Shown piece by piece: positions 53,612 to 62,545 of a stretch of DNA of 64,000 nt. Under the pieces are notes generated by a model, which saw nothing but the letters and a program-made list of their open reading frames with translations, did no database searches and was not told the origin of the DNA. Position 1 is the first letter of the stretch, and every line of letters starts with the position of its first letter. Source of the stretch: Melioribacteraceae bacterium (GTDB taxonomy: Bacteria > Bacteroidota > Ignavibacteria > Ignavibacteriales > Melioribacteraceae); the NCBI GenBank assembly GCA_030584085.1, contig CP129490.1, positions 1,087,511-1,151,510 of the forward strand, written 5' to 3'. Made by a program: the position numbers and the translations under genes.

Positions 53612-54693
53612 TTTTTATTACAATTATAGTTTTATATACCTTCCAAACTTTTCTTTTCATCATTGGTGCGAAGAAAAAGTTCAATAAAATTAATGAAACT
53701 GAGTTGCCGACTATAAGTATCATCGTTGCCGCAAGAAATGAATCGAATAATATTGTCGATTGTATGGACTCACTTTCAAAATTGGAATATCCCCACGATA
53801 AAATGGAAATCATTCTAGTAAATGATCATTCAACAGATGATACCGGTAAGTTGATAAATGATTTCATCAAGGATAAACCATTATTTAAATACTTAGAACC
53901 TCAAGCCGAACTTGGTTCCTTAAAAGGGAAAACAAACGCATTAGCAAACGCAATTAAAATTTCTAATGGTGAAGTTATTCTTACAACGGATGCCGATTGT
54001 ATGGTTTCTCCGACTTGGGCGAAGGAATTGGCTTCCTACTATCACAGTGATGTTGCGATGGTTTGCGGTTTTACTGATCAAGTTAATGATACATTGTTTG
54101 GTGGTATGCAATCCGTTGATTTTATTTACCTATTGATGGTTGCTGGTGGAGTTATGAATCTCGGGAAACCATTAAGTTGTATAGGAAATAATATGTCCTA
54201 CAGAAGATCAGTTTATGAAGAAGTGGGAGGATATGAAGCTTTACCGTTTTCTGTTACTGAAGATTTTAATTTATTAATGGCAATGCACTATTTAAAGAAA
54301 TATAAAATTATTTATCCGATGACAGCTGAAGGAATGGTTACTTCAAAACCTTGTCCAAATTGGAAATCGTTAATGCGACAGAAAAAAAGATGGGGAGTTG
54401 GCGGTTTAAAAAGTGATCTCACCGGATACAGCGTAATGGCAACCGGGTTTATAGCCCATTTAATGATGATACTAACACCTTTCTTTTTCACACCACTATC
54501 TTTATATTTGTCACTTTTCAAATTTGCTATAGATTTTTTTGCACTCAAAGGTGTGCATGAAAAACTAAGGTTAAAATTATCGTTTAAGCATTTCATCTTA
54601 TTTGAGATGTATTTTATTTTCTACGTGCTTCTTCTTCCATTTCTTACATTACCAAATCAAAAAGTAGTTTGGAAAGGAAGAGTTTATAATTAA
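53599..54693 (+). CDS. Membrane-bound family 2 glycosyltransferase, paralogue of 51849
   Basis: A 364-residue GT2 enzyme with an N-terminal helix (FIITIVLYTFQTFLFIIGA region) and C-terminal membrane segments. Motifs: ISIIVAARNESNNIVDCMDS, EIILVNDHSTDDTGKLI, LTTDADCMVSPTWA, GGVMNLGKPLSCIGNNMSYRR, VTEDFNLLMAMH and RQKKRWGVGG. The same architecture and the shared RKxVYEEVGG-type block show common descent with 51849. It overlaps the deacetylase gene by 13 bases. Product glycan unknown. Confidence 0.88.
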   Translation: MFEIIFITIIVLYTFQTFLFIIGAKKKFNKINETELPTISIIVAARNESNNIVDCMDSLSKLEYPHDKMEIILVNDHSTDDTGKLINDFIKDKPLFKYLEPQAELGSLKGKTNALANAIKISNGEVILTTDADCMVSPTWAKELASYYHSDVAMVCGFTDQVNDTLFGGMQSVDFIYLLMVAGGVMNLGKPLSCIGNNMSYRRSVYEEVGGYEALPFSVTEDFNLLMAMHYLKKYKIIYPMTAEGMVTSKPCPNWKSLMRQKKRWGVGGLKSDLTGYSVMATGFIAHLMMILTPFFFTPLSLYLSLFKFAIDFFALKGVHEKLRLKLSFKHFILFEMYFIFYVLLLPFLTLPNQKVVWKGRVYN

Positions 54694-54703
54694 TAGGATT
54701 TTT

Positions 54704-55528
54704 ATGAAAAGGTTGATTCTGTTACTAAGTATAACCGCACAAGTATTTTTCTCTCAAAGTAGATTTGAAATTTTTCCGGATGATCTTTTAATCCAACCAT
54801 TTACAGCAAACATTATTGAACCGAAACTTGGTTTCTTATTTCAAGTCGGCAATAATGAATTACGTTTAGATATTGGTAATTCAATCGATGTTGTAAGATA
54901 TTCAATTTCTGAAAATGAGATAGTATCCTTCGGGGCTGATCTTTTCACATACACTTTATTGCGAGGTGAAACTGATTTTCACTTCCCGGTTGATGCCGTT
55001 GATTATTTGTTCGGGATTAATGCCGGTTATAAAAATATAAATAAAGATTTTGAATACGGAGCGCGGTTGAGATTAAGCCATATCAGTGCTCACTTTGTTG
55101 ATGGACACTATAGTCATGAAACTCAAAGTTGGAGAGATGGTAGAAACCCTAGAGTTTACAGTCGAGAATTTGTTGAAATAATGCCCTATGTATCTTTGGA
55201 TGATCTAAGAGTTTATATGGGTTTTACATATTTAATAAATATTACTCCCAATGAATTGGGCAAAGATATTTATCAAATTGGATTCGACTATTTTGCGGAT
55301 AACTTATTTGGAGAAAACTTTACACCTTTTATTGCATACGATTTCAGATTGGCAAACTTAGATAAATATGTAGGAAACAATTCTTTAAATGCTGGTATAA
55401 AGTTTGGTAAAGCTAATGGAAAAGGTTTGAGTATATATTTTCATTACTATTCCGGGAAAAGTGTTCACGGAGAGTATTTTGACTACTCGAAACAATATAC
55501 TGCTGTTGGAATAAACTTAGACTTATAA
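54704..55528 (+). CDS. DUF1207-like outer-membrane protein
   Basis: A signal peptide (MKRLILLLSITAQVFFSQS) is followed by 255 residues of barrel-type strands. The blocks RFEIFPDDLLIQPFTANIIEPKLGF and SHISAHFVDGHYSH match my recollection of DUF1207 proteins, which are outer-membrane proteins of unknown role found in Bacteroidota. The protein ends YTAVGINLDL. It starts 10 bases after the second GT2 and overlaps the M50 protease gene by one base. It may export or present the product of this cluster, which is inference only. Confidence 0.72.
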   Translation: MKRLILLLSITAQVFFSQSRFEIFPDDLLIQPFTANIIEPKLGFLFQVGNNELRLDIGNSIDVVRYSISENEIVSFGADLFTYTLLRGETDFHFPVDAVDYLFGINAGYKNINKDFEYGARLRLSHISAHFVDGHYSHETQSWRDGRNPRVYSREFVEIMPYVSLDDLRVYMGFTYLINITPNELGKDIYQIGFDYFADNLFGENFTPFIAYDFRLANLDKYVGNNSLNAGIKFGKANGKGLSIYFHYYSGKSVHGEYFDYSKQYTAVGINLDL

Positions 55529-56529
55529 TGGAAGATCAAAAAACATATAATTCTTCGTTGTTTGAAAATATTTTAATTAAGAAACACAAACAAAACTATC
55601 TTCTTCACATTGGTTTGTTCTTAATTACTTTTATTACTGCAACAATCGCCGGAGTTGAGTGGACAACCGGAACAATGGGTCCATACGAGTTTGAAGTTCT
55701 GACGAAAGGATTGCCTTACTCTTTATCGGTTTTGTTCATGTTGAGCTTTCATGAATTTGGGCATTACTTTGCTGCAGTCTATCATAAAGTAAAAGCAACT
55801 TTACCATTTTTTATCCCATTTCCTCCAATTCCCGGCTTTTTCAACTTTGGAACACTTGGTGCTGTTATTAAAACAAAAACTCCAGTTTTAAATAATAAGG
55901 CTATGTTTGATATTGGCGTTGCCGGACCTTTATCCGGATTTGTTGCCTGCATTGCACTGCTTGTTTATGGATTTATAAATCTTCCGGGTGAAGAATATAT
56001 TTTACAAATTCATCCCGATTATTTCTCACCGGAATACGGTGAAGGAAGTTTAAGTCTGACTTTTGGCGATACAATATTATTTTCTCTTTTAAGAGAACTA
56101 TTAACTTCACCCGGTGATTTTATACCTCCGATGACTGAAATTTATCACTATCCATTTTTATGCGTAGGTTGGTTTGGTTTATTTGTTACAGCGATGAACA
56201 TGATTCCAGTCGGACAACTAGATGGCGGACATATTGTTTACAGTATGTTCGGTGAAAAAATTCATGAAGTAATTGCAAGTATTTCCATGTTGTTCTTATT
56301 TGGATTCGGGGCTATTGGGTTAATGGATTCACTTCTTGAACTTAATTATAATATTGGCTGGACTGGTTGGTTGTTCTGGGGATTTGTACTTTACTTTTTT
56401 ATAAAAGTAAAACATCCGCCTGTTCAGACTTTTGAGAAACTTGATTCAAAACGAATGATGCTTGGTTATATCAGTTTATTTGTTTTGTTATTATCTTTTT
56501 CTCCAACACCCTTTATTGTGTCTTTTTAA
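55528..56529 (+). CDS. Site-2-type M50 zinc metalloprotease
   Basis: An integral membrane protease of 333 residues. The zinc-binding motif is LSFHEFGHYFA (His75, Glu76, His79). The third ligand lies in MNMIPVGQLDGGH, the LDG motif of S2P proteases. Between them is TLPFFIPFPPIPGFFNFGTLGAV followed by helical segments. No PDZ domain is present, so it resembles the plant EGY/archaeal-type S2P group and not RseP. Such enzymes cut transmembrane substrates, often anti-sigma factors. The target is not evident. The ATG overlaps the previous stop. It is the last gene of the 50869-56529 operon. Confidence 0.9.
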   Translation: MEDQKTYNSSLFENILIKKHKQNYLLHIGLFLITFITATIAGVEWTTGTMGPYEFEVLTKGLPYSLSVLFMLSFHEFGHYFAAVYHKVKATLPFFIPFPPIPGFFNFGTLGAVIKTKTPVLNNKAMFDIGVAGPLSGFVACIALLVYGFINLPGEEYILQIHPDYFSPEYGEGSLSLTFGDTILFSLLRELLTSPGDFIPPMTEIYHYPFLCVGWFGLFVTAMNMIPVGQLDGGHIVYSMFGEKIHEVIASISMLFLFGFGAIGLMDSLLELNYNIGWTGWLFWGFVLYFFIKVKHPPVQTFEKLDSKRMMLGYISLFVLLLSFSPTPFIVSF

Positions 56530-56541
56530 TGATATTTAATA

Positions 56542-56578
56542 TTGACTTGACAATTTAATTCGGAAATAGTTACTTTTG
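56542..56578 (+). promoter_or_regulatory. Promoter of the 56.7-61 kb operon
   Basis: TTGACT (56542) and overlapping TTGACA (56547-56552) lie upstream of TACTTTTG at 56571-56578, an exact TAnnTTTG box. The spacer from TTG to TACTTTTG is 21 bases. The following 133 bases to the ATG at 56712 form an unusually long leader for this window. The leader contains no feature I can name. Confidence 0.5.
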
Positions 56579-56711
56579 ATCATCAATTTAGGGGATCATT
56601 TATAGAGAATTTCTACTGTATTTCTGATTTATTCAAATAGGGTTTTTTATTATCAGAAATTTACGCAGTAGGTTCTTTAAAAATGATTCCTTTTTTTTTG
56701 GAAAAAATCTT

Positions 56712-57509
56712 ATGAAAAAATCTTTAATTCTGTTGGTCATTTTGATTGTGTTTATGTTCGCAGCGTGTGATAGTATTCCCACCGAAGTGATTGATACAGC
56801 AGATGTCGATTATCAGCTTGTATCAATATCGGCTCCCGCTCAATTTATTTATAATGATCAGGATTCAACGTTAAGCGTTACACTTTCTTTCACAAATTCT
56901 TCTACTATCTCCAGAGTTTGGTTTAATGTTTTAACCGTGAATGCATCAAGTACAATCACCCAGAATGTTTATTTATCCAAAGGTTCATCAAATAACGATG
57001 TCGCTTCATTTTCCGGAAATACAATTTTAGGTAAAGGAATTCCTACCGGTCAGTATGTCTTAGAGTTTTTTGTTGAGGATAACATTACCGCTGGAAACGG
57101 CAAGGTTAAAAAAGTTGCTTCACATAATTTTCAATTCTTAAGCGGACAGCAAAATTCTGCACCTATTATTAGTAATTTAATATTTCCAGATACTGTCGCA
57201 TTAAATGAACAATTCATTTTTACTATTGATGTCTTAGATGAGAATGGATATATAGATATTTCCAGAGTCTATTACGAGGTCTTTGATCCTGACGGTAACC
57301 AATTACAAAATTCTCAAGGTATCACCAAATTCCCGATGTTTGATGACGGTTTAACAGGTGGTGATGTCACAGCAAGTGATGGGACATTTTCAGTTGGCTT
57401 AACATTCCCAGCTTCATTTAATACTGGTGAATATCGGTTTGAATTAACAGCTGAAGATAGAGTTGGTGCCGTAAGTAACAAAATCATTCACATTCTAACT
57501 GTGAAATAA
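56712..57509 (+). CDS. Lipoprotein with Ig-like domains
   Basis: A lipoprotein signal ends in FAAC (Cys about residue 19). Two beta domains follow. Residues about 35-145 include QLVSISAPAQFIYNDQDSTLSVTLSFTNSS. Residues about 155-265 include NSAPIISNLIFPDTVALNEQFIFTIDV, an Ig/cadherin-like opening with a DDGLTGGDVTASDGTFS loop. The second resembles the choice-of-anchor or DUF4625-type domains. No function can be named. It is the first gene of a unit with a T9SS-type propeller protein and two PorV/PorQ-family barrels, so it may be a surface partner of that set. Confidence 0.78.
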   Translation: MKKSLILLVILIVFMFAACDSIPTEVIDTADVDYQLVSISAPAQFIYNDQDSTLSVTLSFTNSSTISRVWFNVLTVNASSTITQNVYLSKGSSNNDVASFSGNTILGKGIPTGQYVLEFFVEDNITAGNGKVKKVASHNFQFLSGQQNSAPIISNLIFPDTVALNEQFIFTIDVLDENGYIDISRVYYEVFDPDGNQLQNSQGITKFPMFDDGLTGGDVTASDGTFSVGLTFPASFNTGEYRFELTAEDRVGAVSNKIIHILTVK

Positions 57510-57510
57510 A

Positions 57511-59100
57511 ATGAAAAAAATCTTATTAATAATATTTCTCTTAACCGGTTATTTATTTTCGCAATCCTTGCCATATAATTTTTCCTTAGAGAAAAATAAA
57601 GCCGATAAAATATCTGCCGTGACACCTGCAAGTAATACTATCGAAGATGTATTAATTGATGACAACGGAGTTGTTTGGCTTGGCACTTCAAGAGGATTAA
57701 GTAAGTCAGTTGATAATGGCGCCAACTGGACAAACTATTATCAAACTCCTGATTTCGGAATTAAAAAAGTGTCAAAAGTTGGTTATCACAATGGAACAAT
57801 TTGGGCCGGAACATGGGATTTTACTGAAATATTTGGGGAAAATTTAGTTGAAGGGGCTGGACTTCGTTATTCAACCGATCAAGGGAATTCATGGACTGTA
57901 ATTCCTCAACCCGTTGATTCACAAGCGGATACTGTAATCATGTATGGGGACAATAGACTTGGCGCTCTTCCTATAACAGTTGCAGTAAATAATATGCCTT
58001 ATGATATTGATTTTACTTCCGATGCTGTTTGGATTGCTTGCTTCGCAGGTGGTTTGAGAAAAAGCACAGACATGGGACAAACCTGGCAGCGTGTTGTTTT
58101 ACCACCAGATTATCTCGATGAAATTCATCCCGATGATACTCTAAATTTTGATTTATCTCCAAGCTCGGGCGCTCTTGGTTTCGAAGAAAATCTTAATCAT
58201 CGTGTATTCTCGATCAAGGTTGTAAACGACGATTTAATTTATGTCGGAACATCCGGCGGATTAAATAAATCAACCGACGGCGGAATAAGCTGGAAAAAAT
58301 TTAATCATCAGAATCAACCTAATCCAATAAGCGGAAATTTTATTGTCGAACTTGATTATGACTATCATACAAACACTGTTTGGGCAGCAAGTTGGAAAGC
58401 AGTTGATCTTGCAGAATATTGGGGAGTGAGTTCATCTTCCGATGGTGGCGAAACATGGGAAACTTATTTACCGAATTCACGCGCTCATGATTTTGGTTTT
58501 AAATATACATATGCTGGACAATCAATAACGGATTCAGAAGTTTTAATAGCTACAGAGGAAGGTGTTCTTCGATCAAGTAATTCAGGAGTAACTTGGTTGA
58601 CGAATCCCAATCCGATAGATTCACAAACCGGAGTTGCGTTGCCTGTTACTCAATATCGTGCAGTTGAAACAAAATATTTAAATGATTTCACTACGGATAT
58701 CTGGCTTGGTTCATTAAACGGACTCGCAAAAATCAATGAAACACCGACAGCTTTTTGGGATGGAACTTGGACTGTTTACATCGCTTCACAGCAATTAACT
58801 TCAGAAACCGAGGCATACGCTTATCCGAACCCCTTTTCTCCTAACAACGAACGTGTAACGATTTTATATTCAATTGGCTCAAATGATGCTGAAGTGACTA
58901 TCAGAATTTTCGATTTTGGAATGAACTTAGTTAGAACTGTAATTCAAAATGCACCAAGAATCGGCGGAAATTCGGAACAGAAAGATTCTTGGGATGGCAG
59001 AGATGAAAACGGAAGTTTAGTACCTAATGGTGTGTATTTTTATAGGATTGATGTTGGTTCCGGTTATCCTGTTTATGGTAAAATTATGGTATTAATGTAG
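57511..59100 (+). CDS. Secreted beta-propeller protein with FlgD/T9SS-type C-terminal domain
   Basis: A signal peptide (MKKILLIIFLLTGYLFSQS) precedes a propeller of BNR/two-component-regulator type, with repeated turns such as GTSRGLSKSVDNGANWTNY, WIACFAGGLRKSTDMGQTW, YVGTSGGLNKSTDGGISWKK and SSSSDGGETWETY. Residues about 435-529 carry AYPNPFSPNNERVTILYSI, VTIRIFDFGMNLVRTV and NGVYFYRIDVGSGYPVYGK, a FlgD-like variant of the sorting domain. The protein is therefore probably secreted and surface-bound. The Asp-box repeats resemble sialidases and photosystem stability factors but an active site is not visible. Its start is one base after the lipoprotein stop. Confidence 0.85.
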   Translation: MKKILLIIFLLTGYLFSQSLPYNFSLEKNKADKISAVTPASNTIEDVLIDDNGVVWLGTSRGLSKSVDNGANWTNYYQTPDFGIKKVSKVGYHNGTIWAGTWDFTEIFGENLVEGAGLRYSTDQGNSWTVIPQPVDSQADTVIMYGDNRLGALPITVAVNNMPYDIDFTSDAVWIACFAGGLRKSTDMGQTWQRVVLPPDYLDEIHPDDTLNFDLSPSSGALGFEENLNHRVFSIKVVNDDLIYVGTSGGLNKSTDGGISWKKFNHQNQPNPISGNFIVELDYDYHTNTVWAASWKAVDLAEYWGVSSSSDGGETWETYLPNSRAHDFGFKYTYAGQSITDSEVLIATEEGVLRSSNSGVTWLTNPNPIDSQTGVALPVTQYRAVETKYLNDFTTDIWLGSLNGLAKINETPTAFWDGTWTVYIASQQLTSETEAYAYPNPFSPNNERVTILYSIGSNDAEVTIRIFDFGMNLVRTVIQNAPRIGGNSEQKDSWDGRDENGSLVPNGVYFYRIDVGSGYPVYGKIMVLM

Positions 59101-59108
59101 AGGAAACT

Positions 59109-60086
59109 TTGAAAAAATTTATAATTACATTCATTACTTTGTTGCTTGTAGTTTCTTTAAATGCTCAACCGGAATTCAGCGGAATTTCAAGTAAAGCCGG
59201 AGCATTTTCACGAATGGGATTTGGTGCACGCGGAATAGGAATGGGTAATGCTATGTCGGCTGTAACAATCGGAGAATTAAATTCTTATTACAATCCTGCA
59301 TTAAGTTCTTTTCAAGAAGGGAATTCATTTCATACATCTTATTCATTCCTTTCTTTGGATAGAAGTTTGAACTTTCTAAACTTCACAAGAAGGTTTGGAA
59401 GTGGTGAGGATAAGAAAGCAACACCCGGTATTACAGTGGGAATTATTAATGCCGGTGTAAGTGATATCGATGCACGCGACAGTCAAGGCAAACAATATGA
59501 TCCGCTATCAACGAGTGAAAATCAATTCTTTCTTGGTTTGTCAAATCGATTCTCAGAAAAATTTGCGATTGGTGTTGCTTTTAAATTTTACTACTACAAA
59601 TTGTATGAAAATGTAACAGCCTCTAGTTTAGGCTTTGATATCGGGGCTCTGTATCTATTAAATGAGAATATTACTATTTCGTTAATGATTTCCGATATCA
59701 ATAGTAAATATGAATGGGATAGTTCGGAACTTTACGGAGCAAGTGGAACCACTACCACAGATAAATTTCCCGTTCTAAAGAAAATTGGTATAGCTTACAA
59801 ATTCTCTAATCCTAATTTAATTGCATCAATCGAATTTGAAAACAGTAATGCGGAATCAAACTCTATCAGAATTGGTGCAGAATATAATATTTACGAAAAC
59901 CTTTATTTCCGCGGTGGGGTCGATCGAATTGATATAGGTAACTTTGATATTCCGGTTAGACCCGCAGTTGGGTTTACCTATTTCCATGATTTAAATTTTG
60001 CAGTTGTAGGAATTAACTATGCTTTTGCGGTTGAACCTTATTCATCGCATGATCAACATATTGTTGGACTTAATTTTAATTTTTAA
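59109..60086 (+). CDS. PorV/PorQ-family outer-membrane protein
   Basis: A 325-residue barrel with a signal peptide (MKKFIITFITLLLVVSLNAQ). The PorV/PorQ hallmark is GFGARGIGMGNAMSA, then SYYNPALSS. Strands continue to a terminal Phe (HIVGLNFNF). In P. gingivalis PorV shuttles T9SS cargo from the translocon to the sortase complex, and PorQ/PorZ act in anchoring. Many family copies exist in this lineage and most have no tested function. The start is TTG with GAGGAAA just upstream. It follows the propeller gene by 8 bases and precedes a second family member. Confidence 0.85.
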   Translation: MKKFIITFITLLLVVSLNAQPEFSGISSKAGAFSRMGFGARGIGMGNAMSAVTIGELNSYYNPALSSFQEGNSFHTSYSFLSLDRSLNFLNFTRRFGSGEDKKATPGITVGIINAGVSDIDARDSQGKQYDPLSTSENQFFLGLSNRFSEKFAIGVAFKFYYYKLYENVTASSLGFDIGALYLLNENITISLMISDINSKYEWDSSELYGASGTTTTDKFPVLKKIGIAYKFSNPNLIASIEFENSNAESNSIRIGAEYNIYENLYFRGGVDRIDIGNFDIPVRPAVGFTYFHDLNFAVVGINYAFAVEPYSSHDQHIVGLNFNF

Positions 60087-60095
60087 CTTGGACTT

Positions 60096-60989
60096 ATGAA
60101 AAAAATACTATTCACATTAATTTTTGCTACTTCAATTTTTGCACAATCAGCCGGATCGTCGGGACTTTCATTTCTTAAATCCGGATTTAATGCAAGAAAT
60201 ATTGCAATGGGTGATCTCGGAGTTGCATCGGCACACGATGTTAGTGCTCTTTATTATAATCCGGCTTTACTTGCTGATTATGTTTCACCTCAATTAACTT
60301 TTTCGCATAACCAGTTAATGCAAGATGTTTCGGGACAGATGTTAGGTGCGAGTTTTCCTTTATTCGGACTGCCTTTTGCTTTCGGTTTAAATACAACATC
60401 AGTTTCCGGTTTTGAAATGAGAACAAGACCGGGTGAACCCGAATCAACTTTTAATGTACACTTTTTTAATGCAAGTCTATCAACCGGGTTTTATTTATAC
60501 GAAAAATTATCATTTGGTATGACCGTAAAATACCTGTATGAAAATCTTTTTTCGGATGACGCAAGTGGTTTAGGTTTCGATCTTGGAGTTAGTTATAAAA
60601 ATATTATTGAGGGGTTGGACCTCGGACTTTCTTACAGAAACATGGGTTCAATGGAAAAATTACGAAATGTTGAAACTGAATTGCCTACTGATTTAAGAAT
60701 CGGAGCCGCCTATAACTTTCCGCTTACCTCAATTCAATCGGATATAACACTAACCGGTGGTATGCAAAAATATACAAAATCAGAAGACACACATTTACAC
60801 GTAGGTGCTGAAATATTTTATGATAATTTAATAGCACTCCGCGGTGGATATATGAGTGGTTATGAATCAAAAGGATTGACAGCAGGTTTAGGATTACTCT
60901 GGAACGGAATTAATTTTGATTATGCATTCGTACCTTATGATTATGGTTTAGGAGATTCTCATATTATTTCATTAATGTACACTTTCTAA
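60096..60989 (+). CDS. PorV/PorQ-family outer-membrane protein (second copy)
   Basis: A 297-residue barrel with signal peptide (MKKILFTLIFATSIFAQS). The N-terminal motif NARNIAMGDLGVASAHD followed by LYYNPALLADY matches the PorV/PorQ group. The C-terminus is HIISLMYTF. It is shorter than the 59109 copy and clearly diverged from it (a low visible identity beyond the N-terminal motif), so the pair is an old duplication. It starts 9 bases after the first copy. One may carry the neighbouring propeller protein, which is inference. Confidence 0.84.
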   Translation: MKKILFTLIFATSIFAQSAGSSGLSFLKSGFNARNIAMGDLGVASAHDVSALYYNPALLADYVSPQLTFSHNQLMQDVSGQMLGASFPLFGLPFAFGLNTTSVSGFEMRTRPGEPESTFNVHFFNASLSTGFYLYEKLSFGMTVKYLYENLFSDDASGLGFDLGVSYKNIIEGLDLGLSYRNMGSMEKLRNVETELPTDLRIGAAYNFPLTSIQSDITLTGGMQKYTKSEDTHLHVGAEIFYDNLIALRGGYMSGYESKGLTAGLGLLWNGINFDYAFVPYDYGLGDSHIISLMYTF

Positions 60990-61000
60990 TTTGTGATAAA

Positions 61001-62482
61001 TTGAACAAAGATTTTATCGAACGGCTTAACCAACCTAAATATTTACTTCCCATAATTATAATCCTTGCTGCTTCAGTAAGGATTATTTTTTTTATGGGAC
61101 ATGTTTTTTCGGATGATTCATACTATTCTCAATTAGCAATTTCATTTTTAGAAGGTAATTATCCATCTGATTTTATAGGTTATCCGATTCATTTAGCAAG
61201 AAAGCTTGTCACAGTTCTCACAGCGGTTGGTTTTATTATCTTGGGCGAAAATGAAATTGGATCAATCTTATTTCCATTTTTATTTTCTATTCTTAGTCTG
61301 CCTATAATTTATGGAATTGCGAAAGAGTTATTCAATGAAAAAATAGCGTTGACTGCTGTATTCCTTTTAGCATTTTTCCCAACAGATATAATTTTTGCCA
61401 CACTTAATTTTGCTGATCTTATTACAGCTTTCTTTATCAATTTTGGAATATATTATTTAATAAAATATTATAAAGAATCTGTATTGAAATACTCATTCTT
61501 TGCCGGGATGTATTTTGCAATCTCAATTTTTGCGAAGATGAGTTTTTACTATGTAGGAATTTTATTACTGCTTTTGTTTGTTTATCAGTTTATTAGAACT
61601 AAGAAATTGGATCCGGGATTACTAGTAAGTATGGCACTTCCTCTGACGATATTAATTGTTGAAGGAATTTTTACTGGAATTAAAACCGGCAATTATTTTT
61701 ATCGTCTGCAATTAGTGGAAGAAAATTACAATTATACATACTATAACTTTTTCCCTTACACAATCTTAGGAAGTAATTTTACAAACAGTGAATATTTGTT
61801 GGGGATTTTAAGACAAGTCTTTATCGAAAACTTACCGAGTATTTTTCTACGTAGATTTTATTTATTTGTACCGATTCTTGCTTTGATTCAATCTTTTATT
61901 TTGCTAAGGAATAGAGAACACAGAGAAATTGTTTATTGGTTTCTTGGGTTGACAATTTTATTAGCCGCATTTACAACTTCACCGTTAAGTTATAAGCCAT
62001 TAGATCTAAAATTGAGTTGGTATATATATCCGTTATTTGTTCCTGCGATTATTCTCGCGTCCGTTTTTATTAATAAGTTTAATGTCAGACTGCAATCGAT
62101 TTATTTAATTTTATTTGTAGCTGCCTCAATATTTATGTCATTAGAATATCAAAAGTATTTCGGGATTTCTGAAAAGAAGGAATTCAAAAATTTCATTTCA
62201 GACAATCCTACAGAAATAATTTTTACAGATCATCACACAAAGTATGGCATTGACTTAATCGATGGCTATCCAAATATACGGAGAGCTAAGCGTATCAGTA
62301 ATCTTGATCGGGATGAAAGGAATATCCCTCCTAAAAGTTATGTGATTTATAATCCAAGTGTTGTTGATGAACTTGAAAAACAAGGACACGAGTTCAAATT
62401 GTTTCAAGATTTATTTAGCGAGAAATTCAAATTGATTGAGGTAATCTCCGGATTCGAAATCTATCAAAAAGTAGAATACTGA
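61001..62482 (+). CDS. ArnT/PMT-like (GT39-type) membrane glycosyltransferase
   Basis: A 493-residue membrane protein with about 10-12 helices. The first periplasmic loop has HVFSDDSYYSQLAISFLEGNYP; the acidic pair Asp38-Asp39 is the usual catalytic region of the GT-C fold. A soluble domain of about 110 residues ends the protein. GT-C enzymes use polyprenyl-phosphate sugars to modify lipids, glycans or proteins on the periplasmic side. Acceptor unknown. The TTG start gives MNKDFIERLNQPKYLL. It follows the PorV/PorQ pair by 11 bases, which may hint at protein or glycan modification in the same pathway. Confidence 0.83.
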   Translation: MNKDFIERLNQPKYLLPIIIILAASVRIIFFMGHVFSDDSYYSQLAISFLEGNYPSDFIGYPIHLARKLVTVLTAVGFIILGENEIGSILFPFLFSILSLPIIYGIAKELFNEKIALTAVFLLAFFPTDIIFATLNFADLITAFFINFGIYYLIKYYKESVLKYSFFAGMYFAISIFAKMSFYYVGILLLLLFVYQFIRTKKLDPGLLVSMALPLTILIVEGIFTGIKTGNYFYRLQLVEENYNYTYYNFFPYTILGSNFTNSEYLLGILRQVFIENLPSIFLRRFYLFVPILALIQSFILLRNREHREIVYWFLGLTILLAAFTTSPLSYKPLDLKLSWYIYPLFVPAIILASVFINKFNVRLQSIYLILFVAASIFMSLEYQKYFGISEKKEFKNFISDNPTEIIFTDHHTKYGIDLIDGYPNIRRAKRISNLDRDERNIPPKSYVIYNPSVVDELEKQGHEFKLFQDLFSEKFKLIEVISGFEIYQKVEY

Positions 62483-62545
62483 TATCAATTCGTTATTGAG
62501 ATAAATTTCTTTATTTTTACAAACTAAAACAATAAAACTACTTTT

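Noticed and set aside
51849-54693. Possible recent tandem duplication of a GT2 gene around the deacetylase
   Set aside because: The two enzymes share architecture but are clearly diverged, so it is an old paralogy and not a recent repeat or assembly artefact.
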